Source of the DNA: a bacterium UBA1790
Lineage (GTDB): Bacteria > Bacteroidota > Bacteroidia > Bacteroidales > Muribaculaceae
Length of the DNA stretch: 12,456 nt
NCBI GenBank assembly: GCA_002314465.1
Contig: DCGA01000105.1
Location: 1 to 12,456 of the forward strand
Direction of reading: 5' to 3'
The notes beneath the pieces were generated by a model, which was not told the DNA's origin, ran no database searches, and saw only the letters and a program-made list of their open reading frames with translations. Shown here piece by piece: positions 5,827-12,456 of the stretch (positions within the stretch are counted from its first letter, which is position 1; every line of letters begins with the position of its first letter). Position numbers and translations under genes: made by a program.

Positions 5827-8052
5827 ATGAATAAGATCATTTCCAAACGCTTCTTCTCGGAGAATGTGGCCGAGATCGTAGTGGAAGCCCCACTGATTGC
5901 ACGCAGTCGGCGTGCCGGTCACTTTGTGATTGTACGTGTAGACAAGAACTCCGAACGCATGCCCCTGACCATCAGCGCCGCTGATGTGGAGGCAGGCACC
6001 ATCACGCTTGTTGTACAACGCATTGGCGTCAGTTCGTATAAACTATGCGCCATGGAACCGGGTGAGATGCTACAGGATGTGGTAGGGCCATTGGGCAAAG
6101 CCACTCATATTGAGAAATTTGGAACAGTCGTATGTGCCTGCGGTGGCGTAGGTGCTGCGCCGATGCTACCCATTGCCGAGGCACTGAAGAAAGCAGGCAA
6201 TCGCGTCATTACCGTTTTGGCCGCCCGCAACAAAGACCTTATTATATTAAAAGACGAACTCAGTCAGTTCTCAGACGAAGTGATCGTCATGACCGACGAT
6301 GGTTCGATGGGTCAGCAGGGTGTCGTAACGGTAGGTGTGGAGCAGGTGATCCAGCGCGAGCAGGTGGATAAATGTATTACCATCGGTCCCGCTATCATGA
6401 TGAAGTTCGTGAGCCTCACCACCCAGAAATACCAGATTCCTACCGATGCCAGCCTCAATACCATCATGGTGGATGGTACGGGTATGTGTGGCGCGTGCCG
6501 CGTGACAATAGGTGGCGAGACCAAGTTCGTCTGCGTGGACGGACCCGAATTTGATGCCCATCAGGTCAACTGGGACGAGATGCTGAATCGCTTGAAAGGC
6601 TATAAGATGGAAGAAGTAGCAGCGATGGATGCTTACAAGCAGGCACTCGAACCTTTGAAGCCCAAAGATCGCGTGGCGATTCCAAGGGTAAAGATGAATG
6701 AACTGGCACCCGAGGTGCGTGTCAAAAGTCTGCATGCTGAGGTAAATCAGGGACTGACGATGGAGCAGGCCGTGACGGAAGCCCATCGCTGTCTCAATTG
6801 CCCCAAACCCACGTGTGTGGAGGGTTGTCCCGTCAATATACAAATACCCGCTTTTATCAAGAAAGTGGAAGAAGGCGATGTGAATGGTGCCTACAATGTG
6901 ATTCAACAATCCTCTACCCTCCCCGCAGTCTGTGGACGTGTTTGCCCCCAGGAGAAGCAATGCGAGAGCAAGTGCATCCACCTCAAGATGGGTCACGAAG
7001 CAGTGGCCATCGGCCACCTCGAGCGCTTTGTCGCCGACAACGCCACTCCAATCATCAATCATCAATCAGCAATCATCAATCAGCAATCTCAAAAGATTGC
7101 TGTGGTCGGCTCCGGCCCAGCGGGTCTCGCTTTTGCAGGCGATATGGCCAAGTATGGCTACCAGGTGACCGTGTTTGAGGCTCTGCACGAGATAGGCGGT
7201 GTGCTCAAGTATGGTATCCCCGAGTTCCGTCTTCCCAACGACATCGTGGACTTCGAGATAAACGGTCTGAGCGAACTGGGCGTGAAGTTTGAGAAGAACT
7301 GCCTTGTGGGCCGCACCATTACTTACGACGACCTGCACGAAATGGGCTTCAAGGGCGTATTCGTAGGCTCGGGCGCAGGTTTCCCCCGCTTCATGAATAT
7401 CCCCGGCGAACAGCTCAACGGAGTCATGTCGAGCAACGAGTACCTCACCCGCATCAACCTGATGAAGGCTGGCCGTGGCGGCGACACTCCCGTTCTGCAC
7501 GGCAAGACCATCGCAGTAGTGGGTGGCGGTAACACCGCTATGGACTCAACCCGCACAGCACTGCGCATGGGCGCCGAGCGAGTAGTTCTCGTATATCGCC
7601 GTGGTGAAGACGAGATGCCCGCACGCCGTGAGGAAATAGGCCACGCCAAGGAAGAAGGCGTTGAATTCATGACCCTGCATAACCCCGTGGAATACCTGGG
7701 CGACGAGAAGGGCCGTGTAACCGCCATGAAAGTACAGCGCATGGAACTGGGCGAACCCGATGCATCGGGCCGTCGCTCTCCCGTTCCCGTTGAGGGCGCT
7801 ATCGAGGAAATCCCCGTTGACGTGGTTGTAATGGCTGTGGGTGTATCGCCCAACCAGCTCGTTCCCAGCTCAATCAAGGGCCTCGAGGTGAGCAAGCGCA
7901 ACACCATCGTCGTTAACGAGGAAACCATGCAGAGCAGCGTGAACGACCTCTATGCCGGCGGTGACATCGTGCGCGGCGGTGCAACAGTTATCCTCGCCAT
8001 GGGCGACGGACGCCGTGCCGCACTCAACATGCACGAGCAACTGAGCAAGTAA
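5827..8052 (+). CDS. Fused NfnA/PyrK-like and NfnB/GltD-like flavoprotein
   Basis: This 741-aa protein fuses two subunits usually encoded separately. Residues 1-255 are a PyrK/NfnA-like FAD- and NAD-binding reductase with MPLTIS (45-50), the CGGVGAAPMLPIAEAL nucleotide region (105-120) and a [2Fe-2S] site Asp216, Cys221, Cys224, Cys236. Residues 300-741 are GltD/NfnB-like: eight cysteines for two [4Fe-4S] clusters (322, 325, 330, 334, 369, 373, 379, 383), an FAD motif GSGPAG (428-433), GGVLKYGIPEFRLP (457-470), an NADPH motif GGGNTA (566-571) and a closing FAD segment GGDIVRGGATVILAMGDGRRAA. Related NfnAB enzymes exchange electrons between NADH, NADPH and ferredoxin by bifurcation; databases often call the fusion a dihydroorotate dehydrogenase electron subunit plus glutamate synthase. 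Linker 409-421 is encoded by a heptamer repeat, and codon usage changes there. It is the last gene of its operon. Confidence 0.93.
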   Translation: MNKIISKRFFSENVAEIVVEAPLIARSRRAGHFVIVRVDKNSERMPLTISAADVEAGTITLVVQRIGVSSYKLCAMEPGEMLQDVVGPLGKATHIEKFGTVVCACGGVGAAPMLPIAEALKKAGNRVITVLAARNKDLIILKDELSQFSDEVIVMTDDGSMGQQGVVTVGVEQVIQREQVDKCITIGPAIMMKFVSLTTQKYQIPTDASLNTIMVDGTGMCGACRVTIGGETKFVCVDGPEFDAHQVNWDEMLNRLKGYKMEEVAAMDAYKQALEPLKPKDRVAIPRVKMNELAPEVRVKSLHAEVNQGLTMEQAVTEAHRCLNCPKPTCVEGCPVNIQIPAFIKKVEEGDVNGAYNVIQQSSTLPAVCGRVCPQEKQCESKCIHLKMGHEAVAIGHLERFVADNATPIINHQSAIINQQSQKIAVVGSGPAGLAFAGDMAKYGYQVTVFEALHEIGGVLKYGIPEFRLPNDIVDFEINGLSELGVKFEKNCLVGRTITYDDLHEMGFKGVFVGSGAGFPRFMNIPGEQLNGVMSSNEYLTRINLMKAGRGGDTPVLHGKTIAVVGGGNTAMDSTRTALRMGAERVVLVYRRGEDEMPARREEIGHAKEEGVEFMTLHNPVEYLGDEKGRVTAMKVQRMELGEPDASGRRSPVPVEGAIEEIPVDVVVMAVGVSPNQLVPSSIKGLEVSKRNTIVVNEETMQSSVNDLYAGGDIVRGGATVILAMGDGRRAALNMHEQLSK
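7051..7085. repeat. In-gene heptamer repeat, five ATCAKCA units
   Basis: Five contiguous 7-bp units read ATCATCA, ATCATCA, ATCAGCA, ATCATCA, ATCAGCA, followed by a broken sixth. They encode the Ile/Asn/Gln/Ser-rich linker at residues 409-421 of the fused flavoprotein, between the iron-sulfur domain and the FAD motif. Because 7 is not a multiple of 3, loss or gain of one unit would shift the reading frame. Confidence 0.9.
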
Positions 8053-8082
8053 TCCTTCCACAAAGGGCTTAAATACACAAAC

Positions 8083-8125
8083 AACAGATGCTTTCCGCAA
8101 ATGGTCGGGAAGCATCTGTTCTATT
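8083..8125 (+). terminator. Rho-independent terminator after the fused flavoprotein gene
   Basis: A 14-bp stem pairs 8083-8096 (AACAGATGCTTTCC) with 8107-8120 (GGGAAGCATCTGTT), with one T-G wobble and a 10-base loop, followed by the short T-rich run CTATTT. It lies about 30 bases after the stop at 8052 and should end the operon. Confidence 0.82.
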
Positions 8126-8192
8126 TACGCCATTGGTACAAGTGTGTCATTTTTTGGAACACCTATATATATAGCCATAGCAAGTAAAGCAG

Positions 8193-8200
8193 TAACTTTG
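8193..8200 (+). promoter_or_regulatory. -7 box of the GH30-like gene
   Basis: TAACTTTG at 8193-8200 is a perfect TAnnTTTG box. No TTTG is found 19-21 bases upstream. Only four bases separate it from ATG 8205, so the transcript would have almost no leader. Confidence 0.55.
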
Positions 8201-8204
8201 TATC

Positions 8205-9971
8205 ATGAATATGAGAAGAAGTATCTTTATTGCATTAACCCTGGTTGCAATCATGCAAGCCGGGGCGCAAACTGCTATAACACTCAACGAAAAGACAGTT
8301 TACCAAACCATCGAGAACTTCGCTGCGAGTGATTGCTGGAACACAGAATATGTGGGCCGCTACTTCAGCGATGCCAATCGAGAACAAGTGGCACGCTGGC
8401 TTTTCAGCACCGAGACCGATGCCAACGGCAACCCGCTGGGCATAGGACTCTCGTCGTGGCGTGTCAACCTGGGTGCAGGCAGTACCGCACAAGGAGCCGA
8501 CAGCGGAATCGAAGACGAGACCCGTCGCGTGGACTGCTACCTACAGGCCGACGGCACCTACGACTGGACCCGGTGCCCCGGCCAGCAATACTTCATGGCA
8601 AAGGCAAAAGAATATGGTGTCAACGACTTTGTGCTATTCTCCAACTCGGCCCCGGTCTATTTCACCAAGAACGGCAAGGCCCACTGCGACGCCAGCACCG
8701 GCGATGCCAACCTCATGGATGACAAATATGACAACTTCGCCGAGTTCCTTGCAACCACAGCAAAACACTTCGCCGACAACGGTTACAACATTACCCACAT
8801 TTCGCCCGTGAACGAGCCATCGTGGGAGTGGACAAGCGGACAGGAAGGTTCGCACTGGACCAACGAGTGCATTGCCTGCCTCACACGCGAACTCGACAAA
8901 TCAATCGCAAAACGCAACCTGACAACAAAGATCATCATTCCCGAAGCCTGTGCCTACAACACACTGTACCAGGAAGGCTCGGAGATGCAGATTGACGCAT
9001 TCTGGAACAGCGAGAACACTGCTACCTATGTGGGCAACCTCCAATCGCTGGCGCCCATTGTGGCATCGCACAGCTACTGGACCGTGGGTACAAACTACGA
9101 ACTGCAGAACATACGCTCGGCAGCCAAGGCGGAGGCCGACAAATACAACCTGAAGATATACCAGACCGAGTGGAGCATGCTTGAAAACGCCCCGTCGGCC
9201 AAGGCGGGATTCCCCGAAGGCGGATACAGTAAAGCAACCCCAATGGATGTGGCGCTGTATATGGCAAAGATTATACAGAGCGACCTTACCATAGGCAATG
9301 TGGCTTCGTGGAGTTACTGGACAGCAACCGCACGCTCGCAGTGGGAACACAAGAACCGTTTCCTCCTCATCCGCCTCAACGCCGAGGGCGAAACCACCTA
9401 CGAGAGTTATCAGCCCATGACAGGCAACGGTATGGTAAGTGACGACTACAACCTGTGGGTACTGGGCAACTTCAGCCGTTTCATCCGTCCCGGCTATAAG
9501 CGCATAGGCATGACCGGGGCCGACGAAATGAACGGATTACTGGGTTCGAGCTATTTGTCACCCGATGGCAAAAACCTTGTATGCGTAGTAGTAAACATGG
9601 GGTACGACGCACGCAGCATCACCCTGGGTGACGACAGCCGCAACCTGAATGGATGTGTTGTCAACAAATATGTCACCGATGAAAACCATAAGTTGGCACA
9701 CGATAAGGAAATACCCGCCTACTCGCCCGAAGCCTCTTATAGCGTGGCACCCCGCTCGGTAACAACATTTACCATCGACATGACCGAGAGCGTACTGCGC
9801 GGCGATGTCAATGCCGACGGAGCAGTGGATATAACCGATGCCAACGTCCTTGTGAACATTGTCCTGGGGCGAGATACAGCAGAGCACTACGGCAAGAGAG
9901 CATACGTGTGTGGGGGAACAACGGTAGACGTATCGGACATTAATGCTGTAATAAATATCATACTTGCATAA
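8205..9971 (+). CDS. Secreted GH30-like glycoside hydrolase with dockerin-like tail
   Basis: The 588-aa protein has a signal peptide (residues 1 to about 22, ending AGAQ), so it is exported. Residues about 25-440 look like a GH30-type TIM barrel. HISPVNEPSWEW gives the acid/base Glu204 and IYQTEWSMLE gives the nucleophile Glu322, as in clan GH-A. FSNSAPVYFTKNG (145-157) and GQEGSHW (212-218) recall endo-beta-1,6-galactanases (GH30_5-like), but I would not fix the substrate. Residues about 440-530 form the usual beta-sandwich. Residues 532-588 are a dockerin-type-I-like pair: repeat one (GDVNADGAVDITD) keeps the calcium-loop acidic residues; repeat two (VCGGTTVDVSD) has lost its first ones. 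ATG 8211 is an alternative start two codons in. It stands alone between a terminator and the next promoter; codon style is richer in G/C-ending codons than the left part of the window. Likely role: extracellular polysaccharide cleavage. Confidence 0.85.
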   Translation: MNMRRSIFIALTLVAIMQAGAQTAITLNEKTVYQTIENFAASDCWNTEYVGRYFSDANREQVARWLFSTETDANGNPLGIGLSSWRVNLGAGSTAQGADSGIEDETRRVDCYLQADGTYDWTRCPGQQYFMAKAKEYGVNDFVLFSNSAPVYFTKNGKAHCDASTGDANLMDDKYDNFAEFLATTAKHFADNGYNITHISPVNEPSWEWTSGQEGSHWTNECIACLTRELDKSIAKRNLTTKIIIPEACAYNTLYQEGSEMQIDAFWNSENTATYVGNLQSLAPIVASHSYWTVGTNYELQNIRSAAKAEADKYNLKIYQTEWSMLENAPSAKAGFPEGGYSKATPMDVALYMAKIIQSDLTIGNVASWSYWTATARSQWEHKNRFLLIRLNAEGETTYESYQPMTGNGMVSDDYNLWVLGNFSRFIRPGYKRIGMTGADEMNGLLGSSYLSPDGKNLVCVVVNMGYDARSITLGDDSRNLNGCVVNKYVTDENHKLAHDKEIPAYSPEASYSVAPRSVTTFTIDMTESVLRGDVNADGAVDITDANVLVNIVLGRDTAEHYGKRAYVCGGTTVDVSDINAVINIILA

Positions 9972-10041
9972 AAACATCTAAGGATATAATAGGACGAAAG
10001 CCCTGTTTTATAGAATAAAGTACCTTAGATATCACTTTATA

Positions 10042-10073
10042 TTTGTGTTTTCACAAACTAATGCTTACCTTTG
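10042..10073 (+). promoter_or_regulatory. Promoter of the FnIII/jelly-roll gene with overlapping dyad
   Basis: TTTG at 10042-10045 and TACCTTTG at 10066-10073 are separated by exactly 20 bases, a perfect Bacteroidota promoter. A perfect 6-bp inverted repeat, TTTGTG-TTTT-CACAAA (10042-10057), overlaps the -33 box and could be an operator. The expected leader is about 54 nt before ATG 10134. Confidence 0.8.
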
Positions 10074-10133
10074 TCGCAAATTACTTAATTATAAGTTTAC
10101 GTTACAGACCCAAAATTTTATAACAAAACTAAA

Positions 10134-11873
10134 ATGAGAAAATTTTTACAATTCGCTTTTGTTGCTGCAATGTTTGTTATGGCACAAAGCGCGGTAGCAC
10201 AAGATGTTACCACTGTATTCAGCGAATCATTTGACGCATTTACCGAGGGTAGTGAGCAAGAAGCTGCAACCACCGATATCTCAAGCGGTGTGACAAACAA
10301 GCTCAACAGCACGCTCACCGGTTGGAGCGGCCGCTATGTATATGAGGCAGGCGGTATGCTCAAACTGGGTGACGGCGGTAACCTGCAGACAGCACGCTAC
10401 GACATGAAGGCCAACAAGGGTATCATCAAGATTTCTATGCGTGTTCGTTCACTCGATTCATTCGGTGCAATGTACTCTATCGCAGTCAACTACTCTACCA
10501 AGGTAAGTGACTATGTACTGGACGGCGAATGGCACAACGTGAGCTACGTTGTGAACGGTGCAAGCACAAGCAGCACCACTTACATCAAGCTGAGCGCCAC
10601 CATGGCGGCAAGCGGTCTGCTCGTTGACGACCTCAAGGTTGAGCAGAGCGAAGGTTGCTACCCCGCTCCCGTAGCAAAGCAGCCGAGACAGGCCGACGGC
10701 GTTTCATTCACTGCCAAGTGGGACTACATAAGCGGTTCTACCGGCTACTATTTTGATGTTTACACCAAGGACGCAACCGGCGCTCCCGTTTACACAATCA
10801 AGAACCAGTTTATCTCGGGTGCCTACTCATCTTCTTGTAAGGTTACTGGCCTTGACGCAAGCGAGACCTATTTCTTTGTAGTGCGTGCTACCAACGGTAC
10901 AGCAACCTCGGAGAACTCTAACGAAATCCAGGTTGTAAAGGTTATCTCTGAAATCGACGCTCCCGTTGCCGTTGAAGCAACCGAAGTGAACGAGACCGGT
11001 TTCACCGCAAACTGGGACGCAGTTACCGAGGCCGAAGGCTATGAGGTAATGGTAGAGAAGATTGAGACCCTCTCAGAGGACAAGACCGTGACCGTAGCAA
11101 ACGAGGACTTCGCTGCAATCACAGCCGGTACAATCTCTGCTCCCTCTTATCCCTCACTGAGCGAGTACCTTGACAAGTATACCAACGAGGCCGGCTGGTT
11201 TGCTTATGCACACCTTTACGCCAACGGCCTTGTAGGTCTGTCGGCATTCTCGACCAACCCCGCAACACTCACATCGCCCGCTAAGGACCTCAGCAGCAGC
11301 GAAGGTGCATTCACCGTTAAGGCAACCCTTGCAGCTACACAGTATGGTTCGTTCATCGAGGGCGAGGTTGTTACAGTTAACGTTTACAACGGCGAAGAAC
11401 TCGTTGAGACACAGACAGCAACCCTTGCAAAAGACTTCAATGAGTATACATTTAACTTCACCAAGGGCGGTGCCGAGACATACGTAGAGTTCAGCTATCC
11501 CAGCACTACCAACCGCGTATGGATTGACGATGTCACAATCACCCAGGACAAGAAGGCAGGCGAAAAACTGACTAACCTTGTAGGCACCTACGATGCAAAG
11601 GATGCTACATCTTACCAGTTCCAGCTGCCCCTTGACGAGGAAACAACTTACAACTATAGCGTTCGCTCATACGTAACTACAGTAGTAAGCGGTGACATCG
11701 ACCTGCTCTACAGCAAGTGGTCAAACTCTATTGAGGTATCACTGCAGTCACCCACAGCAATCAACGACCTGAACGTTGAGAAGGCACAGGCAACAAAGCG
11801 CATCGTTAACGGCCAGCTCGTTATCGAGAATAACGGCGTGAAGTACAATGCTGCCGGCCAGATGATCAAGTAA
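10134..11873 (+). CDS. Secreted fibronectin-III / jelly-roll protein with sorting-type tail
   Basis: The 579-aa protein starts with a signal peptide (1 to about 22, ending SAVA). Residues about 26-170 look like a jelly-roll (choice-of-anchor or MAM-like) module running from ESFDAF to LLVDDLKVEQ. Residues 177-270 are a fibronectin type III domain (SFTAKWDYISGSTGYYFDVY, then YFFVVRATNG, then SENSNEI). A second FnIII domain begins at 276 (FTANWDAVTEAEGYEVMVEK) but is interrupted at about 312-472 by another jelly-roll ending WIDDVTITQD, then resumes (TTYNYSVRSY, SKWSNSIEV). The last 39 residues (from 541, TAINDL) with NGQLVIENNGVKYNAAGQ form the short C-terminal tail common on secreted Bacteroidales proteins and resembling type IX sorting domains. 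I see no catalytic motif; binding of glycans or other surface ligands is an inference. It has its own promoter and terminator. Confidence 0.85.
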   Translation: MRKFLQFAFVAAMFVMAQSAVAQDVTTVFSESFDAFTEGSEQEAATTDISSGVTNKLNSTLTGWSGRYVYEAGGMLKLGDGGNLQTARYDMKANKGIIKISMRVRSLDSFGAMYSIAVNYSTKVSDYVLDGEWHNVSYVVNGASTSSTTYIKLSATMAASGLLVDDLKVEQSEGCYPAPVAKQPRQADGVSFTAKWDYISGSTGYYFDVYTKDATGAPVYTIKNQFISGAYSSSCKVTGLDASETYFFVVRATNGTATSENSNEIQVVKVISEIDAPVAVEATEVNETGFTANWDAVTEAEGYEVMVEKIETLSEDKTVTVANEDFAAITAGTISAPSYPSLSEYLDKYTNEAGWFAYAHLYANGLVGLSAFSTNPATLTSPAKDLSSSEGAFTVKATLAATQYGSFIEGEVVTVNVYNGEELVETQTATLAKDFNEYTFNFTKGGAETYVEFSYPSTTNRVWIDDVTITQDKKAGEKLTNLVGTYDAKDATSYQFQLPLDEETTYNYSVRSYVTTVVSGDIDLLYSKWSNSIEVSLQSPTAINDLNVEKAQATKRIVNGQLVIENNGVKYNAAGQMIK

Positions 11874-11905
11874 TTCTGGAATCTCAGATAAATCCTTAAA
11901 CATGC

Positions 11906-11940
11906 CCCCGCTTAGCCTTACTAAGCGGGGCTAGTTTTTT
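11906..11940 (+). terminator. Rho-independent terminator after the FnIII gene
   Basis: A perfect 10-bp stem, CCCCGCTTAG (11906-11915) with CTAAGCGGGG (11921-11930), closes a 5-base loop (CCTTA), followed by CTAG and six T residues ending at 11940. It lies 32 bases after the stop at 11873. Confidence 0.93.
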
Positions 11941-12001
11941 ACAAAAATGCATCAAGACAAACAAATTCTTCATTAGTGCTTCTACATTCATTAAAAAATA
12001 G

Positions 12002-12009
12002 TACCTTTG
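12002..12009 (+). promoter_or_regulatory. -7 box of the right-edge lipoprotein gene
   Basis: TACCTTTG at 12002-12009 is a perfect -7 box. No clear TTTG sits 19-21 bases upstream. As at 8193, exactly four bases separate the box from the ATG (12014), implying a near-leaderless transcript. Confidence 0.55.
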
Positions 12010-12013
12010 TGGT

Positions 12014-12456
12014 ATGAAGTTAAAATGGTGGAATATGGCTATGGTTGTGTGTGCTGCGCTGGCAATTGCCGGTTGCAGTAGCAATGACATGCCCGACACC
12101 GCCATAGTGAGCAACGAGCGATTCACGCTCACAGGCGACAGCCTTATCATGGGCGACACCGTGTTATACTCGCACGACGGCTTCACAATCAAGACAAACA
12201 TACCCGGACAAGACGGAAAAGACAAGCAACTCGAGTTGCCACATGACGACAAACTCGCAGCGGGATTGTACACCGAGCACAAACTGGTGGATGCGCTTGC
12301 CAACATGTCGGCAAACATAATAAACAGCCACAGCGTAATGCAGTTTGCATCGAGTAACGACGTGTATGACGCCATAGGCATGACCCTCTCCTACCTCAAC
12401 CCCGACATCTCGATGAGACTGCTCAAGAAACTCGTTAAGGACGGGCGAGTGGTAGG
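12014..12456 (+). CDS. Lipoprotein, possible glycosidase, 3' end outside window
   Basis: The first 147 codons are in the window without a stop. The product has a lipoprotein signal (MKLKWWNMAM...AIAGC, lipid site Cys21). The mature part contains GDTVLYSHDGFTIKTNIPGQDG, then LVDALANMSANII, and ends at the edge with LSYLNPDISMRLLKKLVKDGRV. This pattern reminds me of Bacteroidota six-hairpin-barrel proteins annotated as glycogen-debranching or rhamnosidase-like, where a similar helix precedes the catalytic residues. Those catalytic residues lie beyond the window, so the family call is tentative. Placement after a GH30-like gene and a secreted FnIII protein fits a polysaccharide-use role. A reverse-strand frame covers the same DNA, but the signal peptide, lipobox and promoter support this strand. 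Confidence 0.78.
   Translation, partial: MKLKWWNMAMVVCAALAIAGCSSNDMPDTAIVSNERFTLTGDSLIMGDTVLYSHDGFTIKTNIPGQDGKDKQLELPHDDKLAAGLYTEHKLVDALANMSANIINSHSVMQFASSNDVYDAIGMTLSYLNPDISMRLLKKLVKDGRVV

Noticed and set aside
6271..7065. A 264-codon minus-strand open frame
   Set aside because: It lies opposite the fused flavoprotein gene, whose cofactor motifs are intact throughout; the antisense translation is His/Leu-rich without recognisable domains.
7323..7928. A 201-codon minus-strand open frame
   Set aside because: It is antisense to the GltD/NfnB-like half, where G/C-ending codons leave the opposite frame free of stops; composition (Ser/Arg/Thr-rich) looks like a shadow.
8153..8156. TTTG as a possible -33 box for the GH30-like gene
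   Set aside because: It is 36 bases from the -7 box at 8193, too far for the 19-21 base spacing.
9976..10030. Inverted repeat ATCTAAGG (9976-9983) with CCTTAGAT (10023-10030) after the GH30-like gene
   Set aside because: The arms are only 8 bp, the loop is 39 bases and no T-run follows, so I do not call it a terminator; it may be chance.
11896..12381. A 161-codon minus-strand open frame at the right edge
   Set aside because: It covers the terminator and the start of the plus-strand lipoprotein gene, which has a promoter, signal peptide and lipobox; the minus frame has none of these.

Overview
The window looks like a Bacteroidales chromosome (Prevotella, Alloprevotella or Muribaculaceae-like; I cannot name the genus). 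The signs are Bacteroidota promoters (TTTG, about 20 bp, then TAnnTTTG), no Shine-Dalgarno sequences, many short lipoproteins, a fused NfnA-NfnB-type oxidoreductase, a dockerin-tailed glycoside hydrolase and a short C-terminal tail like those of Bacteroidales secreted proteins.

Left part (1-1696): a minus-strand lipoprotein gene combines an OmpA-like motif with TPR repeats and runs off the left edge. It has a very good promoter at 1650-1619 and is divergent from the plus-strand genes.

Middle (1719-8120): an unknown lipoprotein is followed by a run of co-directional genes with small gaps. These are a pyrE-like gene, a small SRPBCC protein, phosphatidylserine decarboxylase (psd), deoxyribose-phosphate aldolase (deoC), an unknown lipoprotein and the fused PyrK/NfnA-GltD/NfnB flavoprotein, ending at a strong hairpin terminator. 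The pyrE-like gene has its own promoter. Functions are mostly housekeeping: nucleotide and deoxyribose metabolism, phospholipid synthesis and redox balance. The pyrE-like product keeps the overall fold signature but has lost key residues of the PRPP-binding motif and the catalytic loop. A heptamer-based repeat lies before psd. A second heptamer repeat lies inside the fused flavoprotein gene, exactly where codon usage changes abruptly.

Right part (8205-12456): three monocistronic-looking genes for exported proteins, each with its own promoter. They are a GH30-like glycosidase with a dockerin-like tail, a large secreted fibronectin-III and jelly-roll protein, and the start of a lipoprotein that may be a glycosidase. 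Their codon style resembles the second half of the flavoprotein gene rather than the left part of the window. The three genes suggest extracellular glycan work.

The points most worth checking are the degenerate PyrE, the mosaic flavoprotein gene with its in-frame heptamer repeat, and the two genes whose -7 box ends only 4 nt before the start codon. I saw no CRISPR array, tRNA, rRNA, insertion sequence or recognised defence system.
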